Shown: positions 23,155 to 32,018 of the stretch, one piece after another
How positions within the stretch are numbered: the stretch's first letter is position 1
Layout: each line of letters opens with the position of its first letter
Source: RGIG6178 sp045118975
GTDB taxonomy: Bacteria > Bacillota_I > Bacilli_A > RFN20 > DUOF01
NCBI GenBank assembly: GCA_045118975.1
Contig: JBGVCT010000006.1
Location: 1-64,000, forward strand
Length of the DNA: 64,000 bases
Direction of reading: 5' to 3'
Notes under the pieces: generated by a model
What the model saw: the letters and a program-made list of their open reading frames with translations, nothing else
Told to the model about the DNA's origin: nothing
Database searches by the model: none
Program-made: the position numbers and the translations under genes

Positions 23155-25782
23155 ATGTATGAATATAATGATTTAAACTACGTAGAGAAAGAATTAAAAA
23201 CGGATTTTAAAAAGGGGTTATCAAAGCAAGAGGCAGCTAGGAGATTAGATGTTTATGGCAGAAATGAATTAGAAAAAAAGAAGCAAAAAAATCTAATTGT
23301 TACATTTCTTTTACAATTTAAAGATCCAATGATTTATATTTTGCTTGTTGCAATTTTAGTCTCTTTTCTTCTAAAAGAATATAGTGATGCGATAGTTATT
23401 TGTGCTGTCGTGTTTTTTAATGCAATTATAGGGGCTGCCCAGGAAATCAAAACGGAGAATTCCTTGGCTGCTTTAGAAAAATTATCTATTGATAAAAGCA
23501 TAGTGTTAAGAGATGGAAAAAAACATGTCATTGACACTAAAGAACTTGTAAAAGGCGATGTAGTAATTTTAGAAAGCGGAGTTAGAGTTGGGGCAGATTT
23601 AAGAATTATCGAAAGCAATGATTTAAAAATTGATGAATCCTCCTTAACGGGAGAATCATCGCCTGTGAATAAATTGTCTTCCACGATAGATAAAAGCATT
23701 ACAAACTTGGCAGATAAAATCAATATAGCTTATATGTCTACGCTTGTTACCTCAGGTAAAGGTGTGGGGGTAGTTATATCAACTGGGATGAATAGCCAAA
23801 TTGGAGAAATTGCAAGAATGTTAAAAAGCAGTAAAAAAGATGTCTCACCATTACAAAAGAAATTGGCAACTTTGGGGAAATTGTTAGGGTTTGTGACTGT
23901 TGCAATATGCTTGATTCTATTTATTATATCAATCATAGAGAAAAGAGATATTTTAGAAATGTTTGTAAATTCTATATCTCTTGCGGTAGCTGCAATTCCA
24001 GAGGGGTTACCAGCTGTAGTAACAATTGTTCTTGCTTTAGGAGTACAAAAAATGTCTAGGGTTAACGTAATGGTAAAACGGTTATCAAGTGTTGAATCAT
24101 TAGGAATGGTTAATGTTGTCTGTAGTGATAAGACTGGAACTATTACTGAAAATAAATTAAAGTGCGCTGGTGTTTGTTTAGGTGAGGAGTATTTAATCGA
24201 TGAAACAATTTCTGATTTAGAAATGGCTAGGTGTGCCTATTTATGTAATAATGCTTTTTTAGATGGTGATGAATATAAAGGGAACCCATTGGAATGTGAA
24301 TTAAAACGTATCATAGATGGCTCAAAAATTAATATTGTTGATTGTAAAAGAATAGAAGAAAAAGAGTTTAATTCAACAAGAAAAATGATGTCAACTTTGC
24401 ATTCTGTTGATGGTAAATTAGTTCAATATACTAAGGGAGCTTACGATAAAATATTCCCTAAATGTATGTATATAAAACAAGGAAAAAATATTTCTATAAT
24501 AACAAATGAAATTGAGAAAAAAATTAGTGAGACAGTTGAAAAACTTAGTGAGGAAGGAAAGCGAATTATAGCTTTTTCAAAGAAGAATGACATTAATAAA
24601 ATAGAGGAAAAAAATATGATTTTCCTGGGGTTTTTGGCTTTTTTTGACCCACCAAGACCGAAGGTGAAGGAATCTGTTAATAGCTTAAAAGAAGCGGGTA
24701 TAACAACTGTAATGATAACTGGGGATCACTTGAAAACAGCGTATTCAATTGCAAAAGAAGTTGGGATAACTAATGATTATAATGAATGTATAAGTGGAAA
24801 AGAAATTGATGATTTAGAAGAGGGAAGGCTCGATGAAATAATTTGTTCTAAAAAAGTTTTTGCACGTGTTAATCCCACTCACAAAGCTAAGATAGTCGAG
24901 GCTATTAAAAGGAATAATAATATAGTTACTATGACAGGTGATGGAGTTAATGATGCGCCAAGTTTGAAGAAGGCTGATATTGGTATTGCGATGGGGATAA
25001 ATGGAAGTGATGTTGCAAAAGAAGCTTCAGATATTATTTTGCTGGATGATGATTTTTCTACTATCGAGTTAGCCATAAAAGAAGGAAGAATAATATATGA
25101 GAATATAAAGAAAACGATTTTATTTTTGTTATCTAGTAACTTAGCGGAAATTATGGTTATGTTTGTTGCTTTGGTATTTAAATTACCGTTGCCTCTTTTG
25201 GCCACACATATATTGTTAGTTAATTTACTAACAGACTCATTACCTGCCTTAGCTCTTGGAGTTGATAAAGGAAGCGAAGATATAATGAAAAGAAATCCGC
25301 GAAAGAAAAGTGAGGGATTATTTTCTAAAGCTGAAATAAATAAGTTGATTTTATATGCTGTGTTGATTTCTTTTGTTTCATTATGCGCGTTTTTAATTCC
25401 TGCAGTATCAGAAATTTATTATAGAGGAATGAGTTTAAACTCTATTGCCAATGTTTTTAAAGAAGAACAATTGTTATTAAAATGTCAAACGAATGCTTTT
25501 ATCGCTTTGAGCATGTCAGAGTTGTTTTATGCGATAGTAATAAAAAATTCAAGGACAACTGTATTTAACAAATTTGGTTTTAATAACAAATGGTTAAACG
25601 GTTCTATAATAATTGCAGCTTTAATCATTAGCGCTTTTTTATTCACTCCATTAAGTGTGATCTTTAAAATTTATAACATGAAGATTATAGAATGTATTGC
25701 TGTGCTCTTAATTTCATGCGCTGTTATTTTATTTCATGAAATGACGCAATTTAGGTTTCACATGAAACAAAAAAGTCAATAG
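23155..25782 (+). CDS. P-type Ca2+-transporting ATPase
   Basis: An 875-residue P2-type ATPase that pumps cations, most likely Ca2+, out of the cell. In order: a cation-ATPase N-terminal domain, TGES in the actuator domain, PEGLP in M4, the phosphorylation site DKTGT in CSDKTGTITENK, the hinge TGDGVNDAP, and M5/M6 residues in SSNLAEIM and NLLTDSLPALALG. Ten membrane segments are expected. A GTG at 23146 is in frame, but AGGTGA (23144-23149) is the ribosome binding site for the ATG at 23155. It is a single-gene unit between two terminators. Confidence 0.93.
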   Translation: MYEYNDLNYVEKELKTDFKKGLSKQEAARRLDVYGRNELEKKKQKNLIVTFLLQFKDPMIYILLVAILVSFLLKEYSDAIVICAVVFFNAIIGAAQEIKTENSLAALEKLSIDKSIVLRDGKKHVIDTKELVKGDVVILESGVRVGADLRIIESNDLKIDESSLTGESSPVNKLSSTIDKSITNLADKINIAYMSTLVTSGKGVGVVISTGMNSQIGEIARMLKSSKKDVSPLQKKLATLGKLLGFVTVAICLILFIISIIEKRDILEMFVNSISLAVAAIPEGLPAVVTIVLALGVQKMSRVNVMVKRLSSVESLGMVNVVCSDKTGTITENKLKCAGVCLGEEYLIDETISDLEMARCAYLCNNAFLDGDEYKGNPLECELKRIIDGSKINIVDCKRIEEKEFNSTRKMMSTLHSVDGKLVQYTKGAYDKIFPKCMYIKQGKNISIITNEIEKKISETVEKLSEEGKRIIAFSKKNDINKIEEKNMIFLGFLAFFDPPRPKVKESVNSLKEAGITTVMITGDHLKTAYSIAKEVGITNDYNECISGKEIDDLEEGRLDEIICSKKVFARVNPTHKAKIVEAIKRNNNIVTMTGDGVNDAPSLKKADIGIAMGINGSDVAKEASDIILLDDDFSTIELAIKEGRIIYENIKKTILFLLSSNLAEIMVMFVALVFKLPLPLLATHILLVNLLTDSLPALALGVDKGSEDIMKRNPRKKSEGLFSKAEINKLILYAVLISFVSLCAFLIPAVSEIYYRGMSLNSIANVFKEEQLLLKCQTNAFIALSMSELFYAIVIKNSRTTVFNKFGFNNKWLNGSIIIAALIISAFLFTPLSVIFKIYNMKIIECIAVLLISCAVILFHEMTQFRFHMKQKSQ

Positions 25783-25861
25783 AGAGTATGATTTAAATAA
25801 TAAAAAAAGCAAAAAAAGATGGGTAAAAAGTATAAAAAAAGACTAATTTTGTCACATGAAG

Positions 25862-25882
25862 GCACCTGAAAGGGTGCTTTTT
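25862..25882 (+). terminator. Terminator after the P-type ATPase
   Basis: GCACC (25862-25866) pairs with GGTGC (25873-25877), followed by T to 25882. It is 80 nt after the stop codon; the intervening stretch is A-rich with no other signal. Confidence 0.7.
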
Positions 25883-26017
25883 ATTATTCTTTAAAGATCA
25901 CTGAATTATATTTGCGCAGTATCTATAAATGTGTCTTAAATAGTTGTTTTTACATAAAGTTATATATTATTAAAAATAATATATAAAAAAATATTTTTTA
26001 TTTTTTTGAAAAAGTAC
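25883..26017. other. AT-rich region upstream of the S10 promoter with a perfect palindrome
   Basis: There is no gene here. A perfect 12-bp inverted repeat of only A and T (25960-25971 / 25975-25986, loop AAA) lies about 30 nt upstream of the S10 -35 box, followed by long A and T runs. AT-rich DNA in this place can act as an UP element that raises ribosomal promoter strength. The palindrome could also extrude or bind a dimeric regulator, but its low complexity makes any claim weak. Confidence 0.4.
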
Positions 26018-26046
26018 TTGACAACGCATTACCCCTATTATATAAT
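26018..26046 (+). promoter_or_regulatory. Consensus promoter of the S10-spc-alpha superoperon
   Basis: TTGACA at 26018-26023, exactly 17 nt, then TATAAT at 26041-26046: a perfect match to the housekeeping sigma consensus. It drives the run of ribosomal genes from rpsJ onward. Confidence 0.92.
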
Positions 26047-26051
26047 CTTAG

Positions 26052-26158
26052 TCGCATGTGCGATGATTTGGGAGGTTGCTGACACGCCGAGAAGAGTTGT
26101 CATGGCGGTCAGGTAATTCACATTGAGCACTGTCTAAGCCAGATTTTAGACGAGGAGG
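26052..26158 (+). promoter_or_regulatory. Structured 5' leader of the S10 operon
   Basis: Three hairpins occupy the 120-nt leader: TCGCA/TGCGA (26052-26063), a longer CTGAC-a-CGCC (26079-26088) with GGCGGTCAG (26104-26112), and GTCTAA (26132-26137) with TTAGAC (26146-26151). The last abuts the rpsJ ribosome binding site GAGGAGG (26152-26158), so its stability could affect rpsJ translation. A feedback site for an operon protein (L4 does this in enterobacteria) is a reasonable hypothesis; no T tract suggests control by translation and not termination. Confidence 0.6.
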
Positions 26159-26166
26159 AATGAACA

Positions 26167-26478
26167 ATGGCAAAAGAAAACAAGATTCGTATAAAACTAA
26201 AAGCATACGATCACAAAATTTTAGATGCTTCTTCTTTAAGAATTATTGAAGCAGCAAAAGCAACAGGAGCAAAAGTTGTAGGACCTGTACCTCTACCAAC
26301 AGAGAAACAAGTTTATACAATCCTAAGAGCTGTACACAAGTATAAGGATTCACGCGAGCAATTCGAAATGAAGACTCACAAGAGATTAATCGATATCGTT
26401 AACCCAACTGCTAAGACTGTAGATACTCTTACAAGATTAGATCTACCAAGCGGTGTTGATATCGAAATCAAACTATAA
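26167..26478 (+). CDS. rpsJ: 30S ribosomal protein S10
   Basis: A 103-residue uS10 with the family start IRIKLKAYDHKILD and the conserved GPVPLPT loop. It belongs to the 30S head and doubles as NusE in transcription antitermination. First gene of the S10 operon; an overlapping ATG at 26160 is out of frame. GAGGAGG is 8 nt upstream. rplC follows after 18 nt. Confidence 0.98.
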   Translation: MAKENKIRIKLKAYDHKILDASSLRIIEAAKATGAKVVGPVPLPTEKQVYTILRAVHKYKDSREQFEMKTHKRLIDIVNPTAKTVDTLTRLDLPSGVDIEIKL

Positions 26479-26496
26479 TTAAGGAGGTAATGAAGA

Positions 26497-27189
26497 ATGA
26501 AATCTATATTAGGAAGAAAAGCTGGTATGACTCAAGTATTCACTACTGATGGAGTTATGGTTCCAGTAACAGTTATTGAAGTATTACCTAACGTTGTTTT
26601 ACAAAAGAAAACTGTAGAAAACGATGGTTATGAAGCTCTACAAGTTGGTTATGAAGAGCAAAGAGCTAATATTACTAATAAACCTTCTAAAGGAATATTT
26701 GATAAAGCAAATACAACTCCTAAGAAGTTTGTTAAGGAAATTAGTGGAGATGAAATGAATTCTTACAATGTTGGAGATGAAGTTAAAGTTGGAATTTTCC
26801 AAGCTGGAGACGTTGTAGATGTAATTGGAACTTCAAAGGGAAAAGGTTTCTCTGGAAGTATTAAGAAGTTCGGTTATTCAATCGGACCTAAGGGTCATGG
26901 TTCTGGATACCACAGAGGCGTTGGTTCAATGGCTACTGTAGGTAGAACAAATAACAGAATTCACCCAGGTAAGAAAATGCCAGGACATTATGGTAATCAA
27001 CAAGTTACAGTTCTTAACCTAGAAGTTGTATCAGTTGATGAAACAAGAAATGCTATCTTAGTAAAAGGATGTATCCCAGGACCTAAGAAGAGCTTAGTTA
27101 CTGTAAGAACAGCTGTTAAGGCTCAACGTAAAATGCCAACTGCTAAAACATTGGTAAACTACACTGCTGAGTCTACAGTTAGCGAATAA
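26497..27189 (+). CDS. rplC: 50S ribosomal protein L3
   Basis: A 230-residue uL3, one of the first proteins to bind 23S rRNA, near the peptidyl transferase centre. The start KSILGRKAGMTQVF and the central GHGSGYHRGVGSM loop are intact. It is about 20 residues longer than the usual 209 because of a polar C-terminal tail (TAKTLVNYTAESTVSE). rplD begins 17 nt later. Confidence 0.98.
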   Translation: MKSILGRKAGMTQVFTTDGVMVPVTVIEVLPNVVLQKKTVENDGYEALQVGYEEQRANITNKPSKGIFDKANTTPKKFVKEISGDEMNSYNVGDEVKVGIFQAGDVVDVIGTSKGKGFSGSIKKFGYSIGPKGHGSGYHRGVGSMATVGRTNNRIHPGKKMPGHYGNQQVTVLNLEVVSVDETRNAILVKGCIPGPKKSLVTVRTAVKAQRKMPTAKTLVNYTAESTVSE

Positions 27190-27206
27190 GAAGGAGGAAC
27201 TGAAAG

Positions 27207-27839
27207 ATGAAGGCAATCGATGTTTTAAATCTAAGTGGTTCAAAAGTTGAAGAATATAGTTTGGACAAAAAAGTATTTGGTGTAGAACCAAATGAAGCAG
27301 TAGTTTATGATGCAGTTCAAGTATATTTATCAAACACTCGCCAAGCAACTGCTAAAACAAAGAAAAGAGATGAAGTTAGCGGTGGCGGAAGAAAGCCATG
27401 GAGACAAAAAGGAACTGGAAGAGCTAGACAAGGATCTACACGTTCACCACAATGGAGAGGTGGAGGAGTTGTATTTGGCCCTACAGGAAATGAAAATTAC
27501 ACAATCAAACAAAACAAGAAAGAATACAGATTAGCTCTTAAATCAGCACTAAGTGCTAAAGCTAAATCTAAGAGTATCATCCTTGTAGATGAAATCAAAT
27601 ATGAAGCTGCTAAAACTAAGGCTGCTGTAGAAATGTTAAAGAACTTAAAAACAACTAATAAAACATTATTTGTAGTAAGTGAAAATAGCGTTAACTATGA
27701 AGCATTAATGTCAGTAGCTAACTTACAAAATGTTATGGTTCTATTTACAGATGAAATTAATGTTTACGATGTAGTTAATAGCGATTCAATTGTTATGACA
27801 GTTGATGCTGTTAAAACAATCGAGGAGGTATTAGCATAA
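27207..27839 (+). CDS. rplD: 50S ribosomal protein L4
   Basis: A 210-residue uL4, an early assembly protein with an extended loop lining the peptide exit tunnel (GGGRKPWRQKGTGRARQGS, intact). In enterobacteria it represses its own operon; whether it binds the leader here is untested. The stop overlaps the rplW start by one base (TAATG). Confidence 0.97.
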   Translation: MKAIDVLNLSGSKVEEYSLDKKVFGVEPNEAVVYDAVQVYLSNTRQATAKTKKRDEVSGGGRKPWRQKGTGRARQGSTRSPQWRGGGVVFGPTGNENYTIKQNKKEYRLALKSALSAKAKSKSIILVDEIKYEAAKTKAAVEMLKNLKTTNKTLFVVSENSVNYEALMSVANLQNVMVLFTDEINVYDVVNSDSIVMTVDAVKTIEEVLA

Positions 27840-28174
27840 TGGCAAAGAAAAAGGAAACTACAAAGGTAGTAAAAGCTGCAACAGCTAAAAGTTGTGATTG
27901 CATTATTAGACCTATCCTTACTGAGGAAACAATGACTAATATGCAAACTTTAAACAAAATTACAGTTGAAGTATCAAAGAATTCAAATAAAGTTGAAATC
28001 AAAAATGCATTTGAATCAATCTTCGGTGTAAAAGTTAAACAAGTAAATACTTCTCACGTTCGTGGTAGAAGCAAGAGAGTTGGAAGATATAGCGGTACAA
28101 CTAGTTCATACAAGAAAGCTATCATTACATTAGCTGAAGGACAATCTCTTGATTTATTAAAAGATAATCAATAA
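27839..28174 (+). CDS. rplW: 50S ribosomal protein L23
   Basis: A 111-residue uL23, located at the tunnel exit where SRP and trigger factor dock. The core (IIRPILTEET, VKQVNTSHVRGRSKRVGRYSG) is clear. A Lys/Ala-rich N-terminal extension of about 18 residues precedes the usual start. It is coupled to rplD by a one-base overlap. Confidence 0.96.
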   Translation: MAKKKETTKVVKAATAKSCDCIIRPILTEETMTNMQTLNKITVEVSKNSNKVEIKNAFESIFGVKVKQVNTSHVRGRSKRVGRYSGTTSSYKKAIITLAEGQSLDLLKDNQ

Positions 28175-28211
28175 TTAATATAAGGTATATATAAATATAG
28201 GAGGAAATAAA

Positions 28212-29045
28212 ATGGGAATTAAAGTATATAAGCCAATAACAAACGGCCGTCGTGATATGACTACTTTAACAAATAGTGAAATCACAAAATCAACTCCTGA
28301 AAAATCATTAACAGTTTCAGTAAAGAAAACTGGTGGAAGAAACAATCAAGGGGTTATCACTTGTCGCCATATCGGTGGAGGTGCTAAAAGAAAGTATCGT
28401 TTAATCGATTTCAAAAGAAATAAGGATAATATCGAAGGAAGAGTTGCTTCAATCGAATACGATCCAAACAGAAGTGCAAATATCGCATTAATTAACTATG
28501 TTGATGGAGAAAAAAGATATATCCTTGCTCCTCAACACTTAAATGTAGGAGACACAATTGTTTCTGGAGAAAGTGCTGATATTCAAGTAGGAAATGCAAT
28601 GTGCTTAAAGAACATACCTGAAGGTACATTTATCCACAATATAGAGTTAACACCTGGTAAGGGTGGACAACTTGTAAGAGCTGCTGGAACAAGCGCTCAA
28701 ATCCTTGGTAAAGAAGGTAAATATGTAATCGTTCGTTTAACTTCTAAAGAAGTAAGAAAATTCTTAGGTGAATGTAGAGCTACTGTAGGAGTTGTAGGAA
28801 ATGAAGATTACGAATTAGTAAACTATGGTAAAGCTGGACGTAACAGATGGAAAGGTATCAGACCTACAGTTCGTGGAGCAGTTATGAACCCTAACGATCA
28901 CCCTCATGGTGGTGGAGAAGGTAAGAACCCAGTAGGACATGACGCACCAAGAACTCCTTGGGGTAAACGTGCTCTTGGAGTTAAGACAAGAAATAATAAA
29001 AAAGCATCTTCTAAATTAATTATGAAGAGCAGAAACAGTAAGTAA
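28212..29045 (+). CDS. rplB: 50S ribosomal protein L2
   Basis: A 277-residue uL2, which helps form the peptidyl transferase centre and an intersubunit bridge. The conserved histidine-containing loop MNPNDHPHGGGEG is intact, as is the start GIKVYKPITNGRRDM. Normal length; 14 nt before rpsS. Confidence 0.98.
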   Translation: MGIKVYKPITNGRRDMTTLTNSEITKSTPEKSLTVSVKKTGGRNNQGVITCRHIGGGAKRKYRLIDFKRNKDNIEGRVASIEYDPNRSANIALINYVDGEKRYILAPQHLNVGDTIVSGESADIQVGNAMCLKNIPEGTFIHNIELTPGKGGQLVRAAGTSAQILGKEGKYVIVRLTSKEVRKFLGECRATVGVVGNEDYELVNYGKAGRNRWKGIRPTVRGAVMNPNDHPHGGGEGKNPVGHDAPRTPWGKRALGVKTRNNKKASSKLIMKSRNSK

Positions 29046-29059
29046 GGGGGAAAGAAGAA

Positions 29060-29356
29060 ATGTCACGTAGCTTAAAGAAAGGACCTTATTGTGAAGCTAG
29101 TTTAATGAAGAAAGTTGAAGCATTAGACGCTGCAAACAAAAATGAGGTTATTAAAACTTGGTCAAGAAGATCTACAATTTTCCCTAACTTTATTGGAAAA
29201 ACATTCGCTGTACATAATGGTAAGGATTTCGTTCCAGTATATGTTACTGAAGATATGGTAGGACACAAATTAGGTGAATTTTCACAAACTAGAAAATACA
29301 CAGGACACAAAGGACATACTGCAGAAGATAAGGCTGCATATGCTAACAAGAAGTAG
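29060..29356 (+). CDS. rpsS: 30S ribosomal protein S19
   Basis: A 98-residue uS19 of the 30S head. The start SRSLKKGPYCEASLMKK and the motif HNGKDFVPVYVTEDMVGHKLGEF are typical. The C-terminus is a few residues longer than the usual 92. 11 nt before rplV. Confidence 0.97.
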   Translation: MSRSLKKGPYCEASLMKKVEALDAANKNEVIKTWSRRSTIFPNFIGKTFAVHNGKDFVPVYVTEDMVGHKLGEFSQTRKYTGHKGHTAEDKAAYANKK

Positions 29357-29367
29357 GAGGTAGCACA

Positions 29368-29712
29368 ATGGAAAATATAATTGAAGCAAGAGCATCAGTA
29401 AGAAGTGTTGGTGTTACTCCTAGAAAAGCTAGATTAGTTATCGATCTAGTAAGAGGAAAATCAGTTGAAGAAGCTGAAGCAATTTTAAAGAATGTAAATA
29501 AGGCTGCATGCCCAATCGTATTAAAGTTAGTTCACAGTGCTGCTAGCAATGCTGTTAATAACCATGGTATGAATAAAGATAAATTATATATCAAAGAAAT
29601 CTATGCTGATGAAGGTATTAAGATGAAGAGATATATGCCAAGAGCTAAAGGAAGAGCTTCTGGTTTAGTAAGAAGAACTAGCCACATCAATGTGGTAGTT
29701 GCAGAAAGATAG
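29368..29712 (+). CDS. rplV: 50S ribosomal protein L22
   Basis: A 114-residue uL22 with the family pattern RSVGVTPRKARLVIDLVRGK and the tunnel hairpin MPRAKGRASGLVRRTSH, the usual site of macrolide-resistance changes; no insertion or deletion is seen there. 14 nt before rpsC. Confidence 0.97.
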   Translation: MENIIEARASVRSVGVTPRKARLVIDLVRGKSVEEAEAILKNVNKAACPIVLKLVHSAASNAVNNHGMNKDKLYIKEIYADEGIKMKRYMPRAKGRASGLVRRTSHINVVVAER

Positions 29713-29726
29713 GAGGAACGTTAAAG

Positions 29727-30401
29727 ATGGGTCAAAAGGTTAGTCCAGTTGGATTACGTATAGGTGTTAATAAAGACTGGGATTCAAAATGGTTTGCAAA
29801 CAAACAAGACTACGCTACATATTTACACGAAGATATCAAAATTAGAGAATTGATCAGCAATACTCCTAAATTCAAGGATGCTGTTGTATCTAAGGTTGAA
29901 ATCGAAAAAACAAAAGATAGCGTAACAGTTAACGTTTCTGCTTTAAAACCTGCTGTAATTTTAGGTCAAGATGGTAATGATGTTAAAGCATTATCAAAGA
30001 AGATTGCAAAGATTGCACATGGTAAAAATGTAAAGATTAATGTTAAAGAAGTAAGTAATCCAGATTTAGATGCTACAGTTATCGCAAAATGGATTGCTGA
30101 GCAATTAGAAAACAGAGCTTCATTCAGAACAGTTCAAAAGAAAGCTATTCAAAGAGTAATGAAGGCTGGAGCTAAAGGTATCAAAACTAGCGTTTCAGGA
30201 CGTCTAGGTGGTGCTGATATCGCAAGAAGCGAAGGTTATAGTGAGGGTGTTGTACCACTTCATACAATAAGAGCTGATATCGATTATGCTAATAGCGAAG
30301 CTGCTACTACATATGGTAAATTAGGTGTTAAAGTATGGATTTGTCGTGGAGAAATCCTTCCTACAAAGAAATCAGCTAAGGCTGAAGAGAAAGGAGAGTA
30401 A
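29727..30401 (+). CDS. rpsC: 30S ribosomal protein S3
   Basis: A 224-residue uS3 at the mRNA entry site. It starts GQKVSPVGLRIGVNKDWDSKWF, has a KH domain in the middle, and the C-terminal domain contains GRLGGADIARSEGYSEG. The acidic/lysine tail is typical. Only 5 nt separate it from rplP. Confidence 0.98.
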   Translation: MGQKVSPVGLRIGVNKDWDSKWFANKQDYATYLHEDIKIRELISNTPKFKDAVVSKVEIEKTKDSVTVNVSALKPAVILGQDGNDVKALSKKIAKIAHGKNVKINVKEVSNPDLDATVIAKWIAEQLENRASFRTVQKKAIQRVMKAGAKGIKTSVSGRLGGADIARSEGYSEGVVPLHTIRADIDYANSEAATTYGKLGVKVWICRGEILPTKKSAKAEEKGE

Positions 30402-30406
30402 TCTAT

Positions 30407-30823
30407 ATGTTAATGCCAAAGAGAGTTAAATATAGAAGACCTCATAAAGTTTCTTATGAAGGTAAAGCAAAAGGAAATTCTGAGTTATCATTTGGACAAT
30501 ATGGTTTACAAGCTGCTGAAGGTGCTTGGATAGATAACCACCAAATCGAGGCTGCTCGTATTTGCTTAGCAAGATATACAAAAAGACAAGGAAAAATCTG
30601 GATCAGAGTATTCCCTCATTTATCAAAGAGTAAGAAGCCTTTACAAGTTCGTATGGGATCTGGAAAAGGTGCTCCTGATAAGTGGGTAGCAGTTGTTAAG
30701 ACTGGAACAATTTTATTCGAAATGGATGGAATTAATGAAGAATTAGCAAGAGAGGCATTAAGATTAGCTTCTCACAAATTACCAATTAAATGTAAAATCG
30801 TAACAAGAAAGGCTGGTGAGTAA
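30407..30823 (+). CDS. rplP: 50S ribosomal protein L16
   Basis: A 138-residue uL16 next to the A-site tRNA. It starts MLMPKRVKYRRPHK, which supports this start, and contains FGQYGLQAAEGAWI and the MGSGKGAPDKWVA loop. rpmC begins 2 nt after the stop. Confidence 0.98.
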   Translation: MLMPKRVKYRRPHKVSYEGKAKGNSELSFGQYGLQAAEGAWIDNHQIEAARICLARYTKRQGKIWIRVFPHLSKSKKPLQVRMGSGKGAPDKWVAVVKTGTILFEMDGINEELAREALRLASHKLPIKCKIVTRKAGE

Positions 30824-30825
30824 TA

Positions 30826-31017
30826 ATGAACGTAAAGGAAATTAAGGAATTAGAAACAACTGAAATTGAAAATAAAGTAAGAGAATTAAAGCAAGATTTA
30901 TGTGCATTAAGATTCCAACATGCTACTGGACAATTAGAGAATCCTAATGAATTAAGAAATATACGTAGAACTATTGCTCGTATGTTAACAGTTCTTGAAG
31001 AAAGAAAGGCACAATAG
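30826..31017 (+). CDS. rpmC: 50S ribosomal protein L29
   Basis: A 63-residue uL29, a two-helix protein beside L23 at the tunnel exit. The pattern KELRQDL-like (RELKQDLCALRFQHATGQLEN) and NIRRTIARMLTVL is clear. It sits between rplP (2 nt) and rpsQ (18 nt). Confidence 0.96.
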   Translation: MNVKEIKELETTEIENKVRELKQDLCALRFQHATGQLENPNELRNIRRTIARMLTVLEERKAQ

Positions 31018-31035
31018 TAAGGAGGAAAAATAAAG

Positions 31036-31299
31036 ATGGAAAATACTAACAGAAGAATTTTAACTGGTACTGTTGTGTCAGATAAAATGGATAAAACAAT
31101 TGTTGTTTTAGTTGAAACTTATAAGAATCATTCTTTATATCACAAAAGAGTAAAGAGCTCTAAGAGATATAAGGCTCATGATGAAAATGGTGTTGCTTCA
31201 ATGGGTGACACAGTAAAAATACAAGAAACTAGACCTTTATCAGCTACTAAATATTTCCGTTTAGTAGAAGTTGTTAAAAAGGCTAGTATTTCTGAGTAG
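31036..31299 (+). CDS. rpsQ: 30S ribosomal protein S17
   Basis: An 87-residue uS17, an early 16S rRNA binder. The pattern RILTGTVVSDKMDKTIVVLVE and the later KIQETRPLSATKYFRLVEVV are typical. AAGGAGG is well placed; rplN follows after 11 nt. Confidence 0.97.
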   Translation: MENTNRRILTGTVVSDKMDKTIVVLVETYKNHSLYHKRVKSSKRYKAHDENGVASMGDTVKIQETRPLSATKYFRLVEVVKKASISE

Positions 31300-31310
31300 G
31301 AGGTAACAAT

Positions 31311-31685
31311 ATGATACATAATGAAACAAATCTAGTTGTAGCTGATAACTCAGGTGCTCGTAGTGTAAGAGTATTCAGATTATTAGGTGGCTCTTTCAGA
31401 AAGCAAGCTAATATCGGTGATATCGTTATTTGTGCTGTTAAGGATGCAATTCCTAACGCTCCTGTTAAAAAGGGAGATGTAGTTAAGGGAATTATCGTTC
31501 GTACTAAATATGGCGTTAATAGACCTGACGGATCTCACATCAAATTTGATGACAACGCAGTTGTATTAATCAAAGATGATGGTATGCCTAGAGGAACACG
31601 TGTATTTGGCCCTGTAGCTAGAGAATTACGTGAGAAAGGACCTGGATGCATGAAGATCGTATCTCTTGCACCTGAGGTATTATAG
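31311..31685 (+). CDS. rplN: 50S ribosomal protein L14
   Basis: A 124-residue uL14, part of an intersubunit bridge and the docking site of silencing factor RsfS. The stretches VVADNSGARSVRVFR and RGTRVFGPVARELRE are conserved. 12 nt before rplX. Confidence 0.98.
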   Translation: MIHNETNLVVADNSGARSVRVFRLLGGSFRKQANIGDIVICAVKDAIPNAPVKKGDVVKGIIVRTKYGVNRPDGSHIKFDDNAVVLIKDDGMPRGTRVFGPVARELREKGPGCMKIVSLAPEVL

Positions 31686-31697
31686 GAGGAACATATA

Positions 31698-32006
31698 ATG
31701 AGAATTAAAAAAGGTGATAAAGTTGTTGTAATCGCAGGAAGCAACAAAGGTAAAGAAGGAACAGTAACTTCTGTATTAGCAAAAGAGAATAAGGTAATCG
31801 TTGGTGGTGTTAACATGGTTAAAAAACATACTAAGCCAAACCAAGCTCAACCTGAAGGTAAAATTGTTGAAAAAGAAGCTCCAATCCACGTATCAAATGT
31901 TGCACTTGTAGATCCAAAAACTAACAAGCCAACAAGAGTTGGATATAAAGTTGAAAATGGTAAAAAAGTTAGAGTGGCTAAGAAGTCATCTACTGTAATT
32001 GCATAA
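31698..32006 (+). CDS. rplX: 50S ribosomal protein L24
   Basis: A 102-residue uL24, one of the two initiators of 50S assembly. It starts with a KOW motif (KKGDKVVVIAGSNKGKEGTV) and has HTKPNQAQPEGKIVEKE. Normal length; 12 nt before rplE. Confidence 0.97.
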   Translation: MRIKKGDKVVVIAGSNKGKEGTVTSVLAKENKVIVGGVNMVKKHTKPNQAQPEGKIVEKEAPIHVSNVALVDPKTNKPTRVGYKVENGKKVRVAKKSSTVIA

Positions 32007-32018
32007 GGAGGTTAAAGT

